Positions 25,773 to 34,988 of a stretch of DNA of 53,389 nucleotides are shown here, in pieces. How positions within the stretch are numbered: position 1 is the first letter of the stretch; each line of letters begins with the position of its first letter. The notes below the pieces were generated by a model. It made no database searches. It was given only the letters and a program-made list of their open reading frames with translations, and had not been told where the DNA came from. A program made the translations under genes and the position numbers. The DNA is from Arthrobacter ulcerisalmonis (lineage in GTDB: Bacteria; Actinomycetota; Actinomycetes; Actinomycetales; Micrococcaceae). The stretch spans positions 1-53,389 of the forward strand of contig NZ_UXAU01000031.1 of NCBI RefSeq assembly GCF_900609065.1, in the 5' to 3' direction.

Positions 25773-26515
25773 GACTCAATTCTTGCGCGCCGGGGCGCGT
25801 TCCGTGCGCTGCGCCGCAGGCGAGGAAGGAGGTCGACGCCGGAAGCGTGGCGGTTCCACAGGCCAGCCATGAGGACGACGGCGGCAATCGTAGCCGGGAA
25901 GGCCGCCACGACGTCGAGGGGATAGTGCGCCCCGATGTAGACGCGGGACCACGCAACGATCCCGGCACCCACCAGCCCCGCCCAGAGAAGGGGCTTCGCG
26001 GCCCGGGTTCCCTCGGCGATGAAGAAGGCGGCCAGGACCACGGCAACGGCAAGGGAGGTGTGTCCACTGGGAAAGCTGTTGGAGACGGGCTCCGGTACCA
26101 AGGGATCAAACAGGAGAGAGGGGTCCGGCCGGACCCTGCCGATGATGAGTTTGAAGAGCTGGCTGGACAGCCAGCCCGTGCAGACCGTGAGGACGAAGAC
26201 CACTGCTTTGTCGGCGGATCGTCGGACCAGGAGGAGGTAGAGGCCAACGGCAGCCACTATCGCCACTCCTCCCACCGGTCCGAACAACAGGTTGAGGGCG
26301 AGCGCCAGCGTGGTCAAGACCGGGTCATGGTGACGGCTGAATCCTTGGTCGACGGCCATTTCGTCGGCGGTCAGGTCCGGCACCGTCCGCGTCAGGAACC
26401 CCACGGCAATCACCAGGACAGCGAGTGTCAGGCCAATGCCCAGCCAGTGCCTGGGTGCAGGCAGTCGCGGCAGCCGGAGCGGTCGTTTGGGGCCGGATGT
26501 TATTTCGGCAGACAC
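25769..26515 (-). CDS. PAP2-family membrane phosphatase
   Basis: The 248-aa protein (GTG start) has about six membrane segments and the full three-part PAP2 signature: KLIIGRVRPD (K-x6-RP), PSGH in SFPSGHTSLAVAV, and SRVYIGAHYPLDV (SR-x5-H-x3-D). Members dephosphorylate lipid phosphates such as phosphatidate or undecaprenyl diphosphate, with the active site facing outward. Translational coupling with a two-component system suggests that it serves, or is controlled by, an envelope stress response; undecaprenyl-phosphate recycling and cationic-peptide resistance are possibilities. The exact substrate is unknown. Confidence 0.93.
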   Translation of the reverse strand: MSAEITSGPKRPLRLPRLPAPRHWLGIGLTLAVLVIAVGFLTRTVPDLTADEMAVDQGFSRHHDPVLTTLALALNLLFGPVGGVAIVAAVGLYLLLVRRSADKAVVFVLTVCTGWLSSQLFKLIIGRVRPDPSLLFDPLVPEPVSNSFPSGHTSLAVAVVLAAFFIAEGTRAAKPLLWAGLVGAGIVAWSRVYIGAHYPLDVVAAFPATIAAVVLMAGLWNRHASGVDLLPRLRRSARNAPRRARIES

Positions 26516-26567
26516 GGGGGAGCCTCTCAGCAGCAGGAATCGTTCTCTTGATTCTTGGCGAGGGGAC

Positions 26568-26585
26568 TTAAGAACCCGTTAAGAA
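26568..26585 (-). promoter_or_regulatory. TTCTTAA direct repeats upstream of the PAP2-TCS operon
   Basis: Read on the minus strand, TTCTTAA-CGGG-TTCTTAA gives two identical 7-bp half-sites with an 11-bp period, the tandem arrangement bound by OmpR/PhoB-type regulators. It lies 53-70 bp upstream of the PAP2 start and overlaps the stop codon of the NarL-type regulator gene (26579-26581). Autoregulation by the operon's own OmpR regulator is the simplest reading. Confidence 0.5.
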
Positions 26586-27361
26586 GTGCTTCCCGGTGTG
26601 ACAATCCCGGTCTCGTAGGCGATCACCACTGCTTGGACCCTGTCCCGCGCGCCAAGCTTGGCCAGAATGTGCCCCACGTGGGTTTTGACCGTGGCTTCGG
26701 AGACAAAGAGGCCCGCGGCGATCTCCGGGTTGGACTGGCCTTGGGCGATGAGCTCAAACACCTCGCGCTCGCGGGCCGTGAGGCGCGCGACGGCGGCATC
26801 GTGCTCCTGCGCGGCCGGCGCCTGGGCGCGGAGCAGGGGAGCTACGTGGTCCAGGAGCCGACGCGTGGTGGAGGGCGCAATGACTGCGTCGCCACGGTAG
26901 ACGGTGCGGATGGCCTCGAGCAGCTCCTCTGGGGGTGCGTCCTTGAGGAGGAAACCGCTGGCGCCGGCCTGGATGGCGGCAAGGGCATATTCGTCCAGGT
27001 CAAACGTGGTGAGCACCACGATCCGGATGTTGGCGCGCCGGGATCCTGCCGGCGCCGCCAGCGCTCGCTGCATGAGCTGACGGGTGGCTTCGATGCCGTC
27101 CATGCCGGGCATCCGGACGTCCATCAGGACCACGTCCGCGCTGACCGCGGCCAGGGCGGCGAGAGCCTCAACGCCGTTACCGGCTTCGGCTACTACTTCG
27201 AGGTCCGGCTGGGAGTTGATCAGCATGCCAAAACCGGAGCGGACCAGCCGTTGGTCATCCACCAGGGCAACCTTGATCCGGTTGGTGGAAGCCGAAGCGA
27301 TTGTGGCATCCGGAACGCCGGCAGAACCCAGGGGCGAAGACTCAGAAGGGGAGGAGGTCAT
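26579..27361 (-). CDS. NarL/LuxR-family response regulator
   Basis: The 260-aa protein has about 28 extra N-terminal residues rich in Ser and Ala. Its receiver domain follows (IKVALVDDQRLVRSGFGMLI, phospho-acceptor Asp in VVLMDVRMPGMDG, Lys in GFLLKDAPPEEL). A linker leads to a LuxR HTH (LTAREREVFELIAQGQSNPE, then SEATVKTHVGHILAKLGARD). It begins 2 nt after the stop of its kinase gene, forming a standard NarXL/DesKR pair. The target genes are unknown. A later ATG could be the true start, since the first 28 residues are not part of the domain. Confidence 0.94.
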   Translation of the reverse strand: MTSSPSESSPLGSAGVPDATIASASTNRIKVALVDDQRLVRSGFGMLINSQPDLEVVAEAGNGVEALAALAAVSADVVLMDVRMPGMDGIEATRQLMQRALAAPAGSRRANIRIVVLTTFDLDEYALAAIQAGASGFLLKDAPPEELLEAIRTVYRGDAVIAPSTTRRLLDHVAPLLRAQAPAAQEHDAAVARLTAREREVFELIAQGQSNPEIAAGLFVSEATVKTHVGHILAKLGARDRVQAVVIAYETGIVTPGSTS

Positions 27362-27363
27362 GG

Positions 27364-28548
27364 TCAGGCTTCCGTGTAGGGGAGGAATGCGGCGACGTGG
27401 AAGCCACCGCCGGTGGCCGGTCCTGCGCTCAAGGATCCATCGTAGAGGCTGATGCGTTCCTGCATTCCGCGCAGGCCGTTGCCGAGGCCGTCGGTGGGGT
27501 CGGCTGCGGCGCCCCTACCGTCGTCGTGCACGTCGATCTGCAGGCCGCGAGGCTGCCACGCTAGGGATACATGGGCTGTGGCCTGCGGACCGGCGTGTTT
27601 AAGGACGTTGGTCAATGATTCCTGCAGTGCCCGGTACGCGGTGAGCTCCGCGCCAGCGGGAAGGTCGCGGCGGGGCGTGCCGTGGTGCTCGGCGGCAAGC
27701 TGCAGGCCAGCTGCCCGGAACCCGAGGTACAGGTCGTCCAGGTCTGCCAGCCCCGGCAAGGGCCTGGTGGACGCGCCGTCCTCCTGTCGCAGGACGCCCA
27801 GCAGACGGCGCATCTCGGCCAGCGAGCCGCGTGCGGTGGAGGCGACGGTGGCCAGGGTGTCCGTGGCAATGGCGGGGTTGGCGGCGGCAGCGTACCGGGC
27901 GCCGTCGGCCTGGGTGATGATGACGGACAGTGAATGGGCCACGATGTCGTGCATTTCGCGGGCAATGTGGGCGCGCTCGTCGGCAGCCGCGAGTGAGCGT
28001 TCCTGCTGCTGTTCGGTTTCCAGCCGGCGGGCTCGGTCCGAGAGGGTCTGCAGTTGCAGCCGCCGGACTCGGGTGAGGTCGCCAAGGGTCCAGCTGAACA
28101 GAACGAGCATCCAGATCAGCACGGTGTAGACGGCACCGATGGTCAGGCCCAGGACGCCGGTTTCCGCAGTGCCGCTGAAGGATCGGCTGGTCAGCATGAC
28201 GCCACCCAGCAAGCCCAGGATCAGGACGCTACGGCTGGCCCAGGTGGGTCCGTATGCGGCCGCGGCGTAGATCACCAGTGGCACGGCCACCAGTCCGGCG
28301 TTGGGTTCCAGTGCCAACGCCCAGTGCACCAAGCAGGCCAGCACAATGAAAGCCGCGGCATAGACCGGCCGGACCCGCCGCCACGCCAGGGGAATCACCA
28401 AGGCCGCAGCAAGGAAAAAGTACCCGGGCCGGTCAGCAAGCAGGTAGACAGGAGCGCACAGCACCAGGATCGGCAGCATCAGGCCCAGGTCCATTTTGAA
28501 GGTGTTGTCGCGCATCCAGTTGTATATCTTGTGCCGTCTGTCCACCAT
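27364..28548 (-). CDS. sensor histidine kinase, HisKA_3 type
   Basis: The 394-aa kinase has five or six membrane segments in its first 165 residues with very short loops and no extracytoplasmic sensor domain. A coiled-coil-like helix (RRLQLQTLSDRARRLETEQQ) follows, then the HisKA_3 dimerisation domain with His in AHIAREMHDIVAHSLSVI. The ATPase domain contains RALQESLTNVLKHAG and DDGRG. This is the DesK/LiaS-like architecture of kinases that sense the membrane state. It is divergent from leuB across 112 bp that contain the leuB promoter and the putative IclR site. Confidence 0.94.
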   Translation of the reverse strand: MVDRRHKIYNWMRDNTFKMDLGLMLPILVLCAPVYLLADRPGYFFLAAALVIPLAWRRVRPVYAAAFIVLACLVHWALALEPNAGLVAVPLVIYAAAAYGPTWASRSVLILGLLGGVMLTSRSFSGTAETGVLGLTIGAVYTVLIWMLVLFSWTLGDLTRVRRLQLQTLSDRARRLETEQQQERSLAAADERAHIAREMHDIVAHSLSVIITQADGARYAAAANPAIATDTLATVASTARGSLAEMRRLLGVLRQEDGASTRPLPGLADLDDLYLGFRAAGLQLAAEHHGTPRRDLPAGAELTAYRALQESLTNVLKHAGPQATAHVSLAWQPRGLQIDVHDDGRGAAADPTDGLGNGLRGMQERISLYDGSLSAGPATGGGFHVAAFLPYTEA

Positions 28549-28604
28549 GAAACCCTATGCGCCCAGTCACCGCTGCGCCTCATGCCACGGGCTGAGATTG
28601 AAGT

Positions 28605-28619
28605 GTTCAAATAGTGAGA
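28605..28619 (-). promoter_or_regulatory. putative IclR-type operator upstream of leuB
   Basis: On the minus strand the element reads TCTCACTATTTGAAC, with TCTCA-NN-AT-N-T in common with the ilvD, ilvB and iclR/leuC elements and a second half TGAAC against TGAGA at leuC. It ends 4 bp before the leuB -35 box. In Corynebacterium and Streptomyces the IclR proteins LtbR and NdgR control leu genes, which supports the assignment but does not prove it. Confidence 0.5.
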
Positions 28620-28623
28620 CGCC

Positions 28624-28654
28624 TTGACCACATGCTGGATGACTTGGCTACCCT
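28624..28654 (+). promoter_or_regulatory. leaderless promoter of leuB
   Basis: TTGACC (28624-28629) and TACCCT (28649-28654) are spaced by 19 bp. The leuB ATG begins 6 nt after the -10, so the mRNA should start at the initiation codon. No ribosome site precedes the ATG. The spacing is 1-2 bp longer than ideal, which is compatible with help from an activator at the adjacent site. Confidence 0.6.
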
Positions 28655-28660
28655 TAAAGC

Positions 28661-29713
28661 ATGAGCGCATCCTCCATTGATCTGGCAGTTATCCCCGGCG
28701 ACGGCATTGGCCCCGAGGTTATTGCGGAGGCCCTCAAAGTCCTCGAAAAGGCTGTTGCAGCCGAGGGTGTAGAGCTCAAGCAGACCCACTACAAGCTTGG
28801 TGCCGAGCACTGGCTGGCCACCGGCGAGACCCTCCCCGACGAGGTGCTGGCGGACCTGCGCACCCGTGACGCCATCCTGTTCGGTGCGGTGGGAGCTGCC
28901 CCCGGCGACACGCGGATTCCGTCCGGCATCATCGAGCGCGAAATGCTGCTCAAACTGAGGTTCAGCCTTGACCACTACGTCAACCTGCGCCCGTCCCGCC
29001 TTTATGGCACGGTGGGCAGCCCGCTGGCCAACCCCGGTGTCATCGACTTCATTGTGGTCCGCGAAGGTACCGAAGGTCCTTACGTGGGCAACGGCGGCAG
29101 CCTCCGTACCGGCACCATTCACGAGGTGGCCACCGAGGTATCGCTGAACACCGCCCATGGCGTGGAGCGCGTGGTCCGCGATGCGTTCCGTCGCGCCAGC
29201 GAGCGGGACCGCAAGCACGTCACCCTGGTGCACAAGCACAACGTCCTGGTCTTTGCCGGCCACCTGTGGCGCCGCACGGTCGAGGCCGTGGCCCAGGAAT
29301 TCCCGCAGGTCACGCACGACTACCTGCACGTGGACGCCGCCACCATTTTCATGGTCACGGATCCTTCCCGTTTCGACGTGATCGTTACGGACAACCTCTT
29401 CGGTGACATCCTCACCGACCTCGCCGCTGCCATCACCGGCGGTATTGGGCTGGCCGCTTCCGGCAACATCAACATGGACCGCACCGCGCCCTCCATGTTC
29501 GAACCGGTCCACGGCTCGGCACCGGATATTGCGGGTCAGGGCATAGCAGATCCGACGGCGGCAATCCTGTCCGCGTCGCTCCTGCTCGATCACCTCGGCT
29601 TCACCGCCGCGGCCCGCAAGATCGAAGCAGCAGTGGTTGCCGACGTCGAAACCCGCGACGGAAGTGCCCGCTCCACCAGTGCCGTGGGCGACGCCGTGGC
29701 CGCCGGCCTGTAG
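28661..29713 (+). CDS. leuB: 3-isopropylmalate dehydrogenase
   Basis: This enzyme oxidatively decarboxylates 3-isopropylmalate to 2-ketoisocaproate with NAD+, the third step of leucine synthesis. The 350-aa protein begins [20 protein letters not shown]. It carries the substrate-binding arginines in [19 protein letters not shown], the Tyr and Lys of the catalytic site, and the metal site [21 protein letters not shown] conserved [18 protein letters not shown] block binds NAD+. The length is normal for the actinobacterial short form. The gene is leaderless and separated from serA by the 16-kb accessory block, whereas serA and leuB adjoin in Mycobacterium. Confidence 0.98.
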   Translation: MSASSIDLAVIPGDGIGPEVIAEALKVLEKAVAAEGVELKQTHYKLGAEHWLATGETLPDEVLADLRTRDAILFGAVGAAPGDTRIPSGIIEREMLLKLRFSLDHYVNLRPSRLYGTVGSPLANPGVIDFIVVREGTEGPYVGNGGSLRTGTIHEVATEVSLNTAHGVERVVRDAFRRASERDRKHVTLVHKHNVLVFAGHLWRRTVEAVAQEFPQVTHDYLHVDAATIFMVTDPSRFDVIVTDNLFGDILTDLAAAITGGIGLAASGNINMDRTAPSMFEPVHGSAPDIAGQGIADPTAAILSASLLLDHLGFTAAARKIEAAVVADVETRDGSARSTSAVGDAVAAGL

Positions 29714-29817
29714 CCTCGCGCCAGAGCTCCAATGTTCGGGCGTAAACTTTCATACGAATCACCAAATGCCGCCCGAGGTTCACTGCTGAACGCTCTGCGG
29801 CCGATCGTGGAGGAACC

Positions 29818-30930
29818 ATGACTCAGACTGCCCATGGCGTCGAATTCAGCCAGCAGCTTTCGGCCACCCCGAAGTCCGCTGAGGAACGTACCGCCATCCT
29901 GGCAAACCCAGGATTCGGCGACTACTTCACCGACCACACTGCGGTCATCGACTACAGCGTCACCGCTGAAGGCGACGGCGGCTGGCACAACGCCCGGGTG
30001 GAGGCCTACGGGCCTATCAGCCTGGACCCGTCTGCCGCTGTCCTGCATTACGGCCAGGAGATTTTCGAAGGCCTCAAGGCCTACCGGCACGCAGACGGCT
30101 CGATCTGGACTTTCCGCCCCGATGCCAACGCGAACCGGTTGAACCGCTCGGCCCGTCGGCTGGCTCTCCCGGAACTCCCCGAGGAACTGTTCCTCGAAGC
30201 CATCCGGGAACTCGTTGCCGCGGACCAGGAATGGGTTCCCAGCGGTGACGGCGAGGCCCTGTACCTGCGCCCGTTCATGATTGCCACGGAGGCCTTCTTG
30301 GGAGTTCGGGCGGCCCGCGAGGTGTCCTTCCGGGTCATCGCGTCCCCGGCCGGTAACTACTTCGGCGGCACGCTTAAGCCCATCTCCATCTGGATCTCCC
30401 GCGAATACGCCCGCGCAGGCCGCGGCGGCACGGGAGCTGCGAAGTGCGGTGGCAACTACGCCGCGTCGCTGATCGCCCAGCAGGAGGCAGAGGCCAACGG
30501 CTGCAAGCAGGTGCTCTTCCTCGACCAGGCGAACGACAACGCCGTTGAGGAGCTAGGTGGGATGAACCTCTTCTTCGTCATGAAGGACGGTTCCCTGGTC
30601 ACGCCCGCGCTCAGCGGCACCATCCTGGAAGGCGTCACCCGGATGTCCATCCTGCAGATCGCCAAGGACATGGGCCGCACCGTCACTGAACGCAAGATCA
30701 CCCTTGACGAGTGGCGCGACGGCGTGGCCTCCGGTGAGATCACCGAAGTCTTCGCGAGCGGCACTGCTGCAGTCATCACGCCCATCGGTGTGCTGCGCGA
30801 CGCCACCGAATTCATCGGCTCCGAGGACGCCACCCCCGGCGAGACCACCATGGCCATCCGCGAACAGCTCCTGGGCATCCAGACCGGCACCGTGGAAGAC
30901 CAGCATGGCTGGTTGACCCGGCTGGTCTAA
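29818..30930 (+). CDS. ilvE: branched-chain amino acid aminotransferase
   Basis: This PLP enzyme transfers the amino group of glutamate to the three branched-chain 2-keto acids, the last step of each pathway. The 370-aa fold-type IV protein has its PLP-binding lysine at about residue 209 in [14 protein letters not shown]. Arg and Tyr residues in [15 protein letters not shown] shape the substrate pocket. TGAGGAACC-like spacing (GGAGG 5 nt before the ATG) marks the start. It lies 104 bp after leuB, with no terminator between, so it may be read from the leuB promoter. A strong terminator follows. Confidence 0.97.
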   Translation: MTQTAHGVEFSQQLSATPKSAEERTAILANPGFGDYFTDHTAVIDYSVTAEGDGGWHNARVEAYGPISLDPSAAVLHYGQEIFEGLKAYRHADGSIWTFRPDANANRLNRSARRLALPELPEELFLEAIRELVAADQEWVPSGDGEALYLRPFMIATEAFLGVRAAREVSFRVIASPAGNYFGGTLKPISIWISREYARAGRGGTGAAKCGGNYAASLIAQQEAEANGCKQVLFLDQANDNAVEELGGMNLFFVMKDGSLVTPALSGTILEGVTRMSILQIAKDMGRTVTERKITLDEWRDGVASGEITEVFASGTAAVITPIGVLRDATEFIGSEDATPGETTMAIREQLLGIQTGTVEDQHGWLTRLV

Positions 30931-30959
30931 CGGCAGGCGCAACACTTCGTGGCGCAACT

Positions 30960-30997
30960 AAAGGTGCCCACCGGATCCGATCCGGTGGGCACCTTTT
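30960..30997 (+). terminator. bidirectional terminator after ilvE
   Basis: A perfect 17-bp stem (30960-30976 with 30980-30996) around CCG, starting AAAGGTGCCCACC and ending in TTTT, lies between ilvE and the convergent gene at 31050. The A-tract on the other side lets it serve the minus-strand gene too. Confidence 0.93.
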
Positions 30998-31049
30998 GTG
31001 TTGTGCTGGGCTCTGCTCTTTGGAGGAGAGTCCCGACGACGGCGGCTGG

Positions 31050-31640
31050 TCAGCGGCGCGCGGCCTTGCGGGCGGCGTTCTTGAGGGCTTTGCGGGACAC
31101 TGGCTTGAGTGCCTTCCGTGCGGCTTCTTCGGCCAGTGCGTGGTTGCGGCGGGCATCGATGATGTCGTTCCACAGCGTGGTGGCGAAGACGCCGCCATCC
31201 TGCGCGTACACGTCATACGGATAGTCGGCGAAGACGGCCGGCGTGCCGCCGGTGGGCAGCTCGGCACCGTTGGCTTTGGCGACGGCATCGGCCACAGCCC
31301 AGGTGCGGGTCAGGTGGCTGACCAGGTTGTCCTGGACAAAGACATTGGCGTCGCTGGACGACGCGGCACGGGCCAACAGATCCGCCAGGTCTTCAGCCAC
31401 AAACGTTGCCGCGACGCTCTCCGCCGGCTCGGTGCTGGCCGTGAACTCTTCCGTGACGCCGTCAACAGCCACAGCCCAGTCAGAGGTTTCGCGGAAGGTC
31501 TTCCAGGTGGGGAACCAGACGATGCTGCCACTGGCGTGGTTGTGGATGTGCAGCAGGCCGCTGTTCTTCTCGGCTGCCGCGTGGTCATGCCCCGCAGTGT
31601 CGGCGCTGGCGATGATCTCGGCAAGGGTGGTGATGCTCAT
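31050..31640 (-). CDS. hypothetical protein with basic C-terminal tail
   Basis: I do not recognise this 196-aa protein. It begins MSITTLAEIIASADTAGHDH and has a middle section with aromatic motifs (IVWFPTWKTFRET; DWAVAVDG; FADYPYDVYAQDGGVF). It ends in a strongly basic Ala/Lys/Arg tail (KALKPVSRKALKNAARKAAR) that could bind nucleic acid or acidic surfaces. No signal peptide or membrane segment is visible, so it should be cytoplasmic. Codon use resembles its neighbours. It converges on ilvE across a shared terminator and is divergent from a metallo-beta-lactamase-fold gene. Confidence 0.8.
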   Translation of the reverse strand: MSITTLAEIIASADTAGHDHAAAEKNSGLLHIHNHASGSIVWFPTWKTFRETSDWAVAVDGVTEEFTASTEPAESVAATFVAEDLADLLARAASSSDANVFVQDNLVSHLTRTWAVADAVAKANGAELPTGGTPAVFADYPYDVYAQDGGVFATTLWNDIIDARRNHALAEEAARKALKPVSRKALKNAARKAARR

Positions 31641-31773
31641 GGAGGCGGGGTCCGCTTTCTGCTGGTGTTCGGTAGGTCTTCATGGTGCACAACCTCCGCG
31701 GCGGGCGGTTCTATTCCGGTGGGCAGTTCTCATCCAGTGGTAGGGCGTGCGGGTCAGGTGTAAGGATGGGAAG

Positions 31774-32592
31774 GTGACTTCACCGTTGATCGCCGTGCCC
31801 CAGTCGAGCTCCGCCCTGACCCGGTTTATCGTGGCGCCCAACCCCGGGCCCATGACCTTGGACGGAACCAACTCGTATTTGGTGGGGGCGCCCGGCTCGG
31901 GCCAGGTGGTGGTAGTGGATCCGGGCCCGCTGGATGAAAACCACCTCCGGGCCTTGGCCACAGCAGGCAAAGTGGCGCTGATCCTAGTGACCCACCGCCA
32001 TGCCGATCACACCGCTGGCTCGGAACGTCTGCGGGAGCTGACCGGAGCGCCCGTGCGCGCGGCGGATCCAGCCCACTGCCACGGTGGTTCGCCACTGACT
32101 GATGGTGAGGTCATCGAGGCCGCGGGCGTTCTGATTAACGTGCTGTCCACCCCTGGCCACACGTCCGATTCGGTCTGCTTCCATCTCCCTGCTGACAATG
32201 GCGACAATGCGGGAGCCGGCTCCGTCCTCACGGGCGACACCATTTTGGGCCGCGGCACCACCGTGCTGGATTTCCCGGACGGCACCGTGGGCGACTACCT
32301 GGCCAGCCTCGACAGACTGTCGGCACTCGGCCCGGCCAAGGTTCTGCCCGCCCACGGGCCCGCACTGCCCGCACTGACGGACATCGCCGCGGAGTATCGC
32401 AAGCATCGGCTGGCCCGGCTGGATCAGGTCCGCGCAGCGCTGCAGCAGCTTGGCCGGGACGCCACCGCAGGTGAGGTGGCTGCAGACGTCTATGCCGACG
32501 TCGACCCTTCCGTGCGAGGGGCCGCGGAACTGTCCGTCGCAGCCCAGCTCCAGTACCCCCGCGCTGAGGACCCCCGCAACGGCGGTGCGTAG
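31774..32592 (+). CDS. MBL-fold metallo-hydrolase
   Basis: I start the gene at GTG 31774 (AAGGATGGGAAG just before), giving 272 aa. The sequence has the metallo-beta-lactamase metal signature THRHADHT (about residues 81-88), a further metal histidine in TPGHTSDSVCF, and Asp in LTGDTILGRGT. A C-terminal winged-helix-like section ends the protein (YRKHRLARLDQVRAALQQLG), as in LACTB2-like hydrolases and ribonuclease-like members. The substrate is unknown. It lies 40 bp before an FAH-family gene that appears to have its own promoter. Confidence 0.92.
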   Translation: MTSPLIAVPQSSSALTRFIVAPNPGPMTLDGTNSYLVGAPGSGQVVVVDPGPLDENHLRALATAGKVALILVTHRHADHTAGSERLRELTGAPVRAADPAHCHGGSPLTDGEVIEAAGVLINVLSTPGHTSDSVCFHLPADNGDNAGAGSVLTGDTILGRGTTVLDFPDGTVGDYLASLDRLSALGPAKVLPAHGPALPALTDIAAEYRKHRLARLDQVRAALQQLGRDATAGEVAADVYADVDPSVRGAAELSVAAQLQYPRAEDPRNGGA

Positions 32593-32632
32593 CGGCACGT
32601 CCCGCCGGTGAGCTGACGGTAGGCTTGGATTC

Positions 32633-33409
32633 ATGCGTATTGCAAGGTTTGTTGTCGATTCTGATCCCCTCTATGGCGTTGTCGAAGGCGAGGCGGGGAG
32701 CGAGGAAATCACTGTCATCCACGGTGACCCGTTCTTCAATGGCGTGGAGCGCACGTCGGTGCGCCACAAGCTGGAAGACGTGCGGCTGCTCGCGCCCATC
32801 ATTCCGCGCTCCAAGGTGATTGGCGTAGGCCGAAACTACGCCGATCATGCTGCGGAGTTGGGCAACGAGGTACCGCCCCAGCCGCTGTTGTTCCTCAAGC
32901 CGAACACCTCCGTGGTGGGCCCCAACGATCCTGTGGTGCTGCCGGAGTTCTCCGCGGAAGTGTCGTTTGAAGCTGAGCTGTGCGTGGTGATCGGCCGGAT
33001 CTGCAAGGACGTCCCCGAAGATCGAGTGGATGACGTCATCTTCGGCTACACCTGCGGCAACGACCTCACGGCCCGGGATGTACAGAAGACTGATCTGCAG
33101 TGGGCACGCGCCAAAGGTTTCGATACCTCCGCGCCGCTGGGTCCCTGGATCGAAACTGAGTTGGACACCGAAGACCTGCAGATCCAGGGCCGCCTCAACG
33201 GCGAACTGCGCCAGGACGGCAACAGCAACCAGATGATCCGCGGCGTCCGGGAATTGGTGTCCATCGTCTCGCAGGCGTTCACGCTCCTGCCCGGCGATGT
33301 CATCATGACCGGTACGCCCGCCGGGGTTGGCCTGGTCCAGGCCGGCGACCGGTTCGAAGTGGAGATTGAAGGCATCGGGCGGCTGTCCAACCCGATCGTC
33401 AGGCGCTAA
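32633..33409 (+). CDS. fumarylacetoacetate hydrolase family protein
   Basis: The 258-aa protein matches the FAH superfamily, whose members cleave or decarboxylate acylpyruvates and related keto acids with Mg2+ or Mn2+. Visible hallmarks are KVIGVGRNYADHAAELG, the metal ligands in FEAELCVVIG (Glu) and the conserved GNDLTARDVQKTDLQWARAK. MTGTPAGVGLVQAGD appears near the end. A -10-like TAGGCT (32620-32625) ends 7 nt before the ATG, suggesting a leaderless transcript. An FAH-family gene directly before gltX is also found in Mycobacterium (Rv2993c-Rv2992c). The exact substrate is unknown; oxaloacetate and acylpyruvates are possibilities. Confidence 0.94.
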   Translation: MRIARFVVDSDPLYGVVEGEAGSEEITVIHGDPFFNGVERTSVRHKLEDVRLLAPIIPRSKVIGVGRNYADHAAELGNEVPPQPLLFLKPNTSVVGPNDPVVLPEFSAEVSFEAELCVVIGRICKDVPEDRVDDVIFGYTCGNDLTARDVQKTDLQWARAKGFDTSAPLGPWIETELDTEDLQIQGRLNGELRQDGNSNQMIRGVRELVSIVSQAFTLLPGDVIMTGTPAGVGLVQAGDRFEVEIEGIGRLSNPIVRR

Positions 33410-33473
33410 TCGCAGGCGAAGCATCTGAAGGGCAGCGGGCGGCAGTCACGCAAGCGGTAAAGTTGGAACCACT

Positions 33474-34988
33474 ATGACTACCGCTTTCGTGTCGCCTGCT
33501 GCCCCCATCCCGTCTGTCACCGCCGAAACGCCCGTCCGGGTCCGGTTCTGCCCCTCGCCCACCGGCACCCCGCACGTTGGTTTGATCCGTACCGCCCTGT
33601 TCAACTGGGCCTACGCGCGCCACACCAAGGGCACGCTGGTGTTCCGGATCGAGGACACGGACGCCGCGCGCGATAGCGAAGAAAGCTACCACCAGCTGCT
33701 GGATGCGCTGAAATGGCTGGGCATCACCTGGGATGAGGGCGTTGAAGTGGGCGGGCCGCACGAGCCTTACCGCCAGTCGCAGCGCAGTGAGATTTACCAG
33801 GATGTGATTGCGCGGCTCCGTGAGGGTGGCTTCGTCTACGAGTCCTACTCCACGCCGGATGAAATCGAAGCGCGGCACCGCGCGGCCGGCCGGGACCCCA
33901 AGCTGGGCTACGACGGCTTTGACCGGGAGCTCAGCGACGAGCAGGTGGCAGCGTTCAAGGCCGAAGGACGCGAGCCGGTGCTTCGCCTCCGGATGTCCGA
34001 CGACGACATCACCTTCACGGACCTGGTCCGCGGCGAGATTACCTTCCGCGCCGGTTCGGTGCCCGACTTTGCCGTGGTCAGGGCCAATGGTGCGCCGCTG
34101 TACACGCTGGTCAACCCGCTGGATGATGCGCTCATGGGTATCACCCACGTGCTCCGCGGCGAAGACCTACTCAGCTCCACGCCGCGGCAGATCGCGCTCT
34201 ACCGTGCGCTGTATGCGGTTGGCGTGGCCGAGTACATGCCCGAGTTTGGCCACCTGCCGTACGTCATGGGCCAGGGCAACAAGAAGCTTTCCAAACGGGA
34301 TCCGGAATCGAGCCTGTTCCTGCACCGTGAGCGTGGCTTCATTCCCGAAGGCCTGCTGAACTACCTGTCATTGCTGGGTTGGTCGCTGAGTGCAGACGAG
34401 GACATCTTCACCGTTGAGCAGTTGGTGGCGAACTTCGATATCCACGACGTCCTGGGCAACCCGGCGCGCTTCGACCTGAAGAAGGCTGAGGCCATCAACG
34501 GCACCCACGTGCGTCTTCTGGCGCCCGAGGACTTCCGCAACAGGCTGGTGCCATACCTGCGGACCGCCGGCCTGGTGGGGGAGGACCTCACTGCCGCGCA
34601 GGAGGAAATCCTGACTGCGGCCGCACCCTTGGTGCAGGAGCGGATCACGCTCCTGGGCGAGGCGCCGGAAATGCTCGCCTTCCTGTTCAAGGCCGACGAC
34701 GCCATTGACGTTGCTGACGACGCCCGGAAGGGATTGCCGGAGAACTTGGCCGAGGTACTTGATGCGGCGATCGCCGCGCTGGAACCGGTTTCGGACTGGC
34801 AGGCAGAAAACATTCAGGCCGCGCTCAAGGAAGCGTTGGTTGAGGGCCTCGGCGTGAAGCCTCGCCTCGCCTTCGGTCCGGTCCGGACTGCTGTTTCCGG
34901 GCGCAAGATTTCGCCGCCCCTCTTTGAGTCAATGGTGATCCTGGGCAAGGAGTCCTCGCTGGCCCGGATCCGGGCGTTCCGCGGCTGA
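33474..34988 (+). CDS. gltX: glutamyl-tRNA synthetase
   Basis: This class I synthetase charges tRNA-Glu and, in bacteria lacking GlnRS, also tRNA-Gln for later amidation by GatCAB. The 504-aa protein has the HIGH-like motif in [20 protein letters not shown] (residues 24-43) and the second signature [11 protein letters not shown] near residue 270. A C-terminal anticodon-binding helical domain follows. TAAAGT (33458-33463), 10 nt before the ATG, is a possible -10. The next gene overlaps its stop codon by 1 nt. tRNA-Gln and tRNA-Glu genes lie within 1.2 kb downstream, so the enzyme sits beside both of its likely substrates. Confidence 0.97.
   Translation: MTTAFVSPAAPIPSVTAETPVRVRFCPSPTGTPHVGLIRTALFNWAYARHTKGTLVFRIEDTDAARDSEESYHQLLDALKWLGITWDEGVEVGGPHEPYRQSQRSEIYQDVIARLREGGFVYESYSTPDEIEARHRAAGRDPKLGYDGFDRELSDEQVAAFKAEGREPVLRLRMSDDDITFTDLVRGEITFRAGSVPDFAVVRANGAPLYTLVNPLDDALMGITHVLRGEDLLSSTPRQIALYRALYAVGVAEYMPEFGHLPYVMGQGNKKLSKRDPESSLFLHRERGFIPEGLLNYLSLLGWSLSADEDIFTVEQLVANFDIHDVLGNPARFDLKKAEAINGTHVRLLAPEDFRNRLVPYLRTAGLVGEDLTAAQEEILTAAAPLVQERITLLGEAPEMLAFLFKADDAIDVADDARKGLPENLAEVLDAAIAALEPVSDWQAENIQAALKEALVEGLGVKPRLAFGPVRTAVSGRKISPPLFESMVILGKESSLARIRAFRG

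Noticed and set aside
28632..28664. Mini-[13 protein letters not shown] with three leucines, ending inside the leuB start (possible leucine leader peptide)
   Set aside because: The leuB -10 box (28649-28654) lies inside it, so it would not be transcribed from that promoter, and no terminator or competing hairpin follows.
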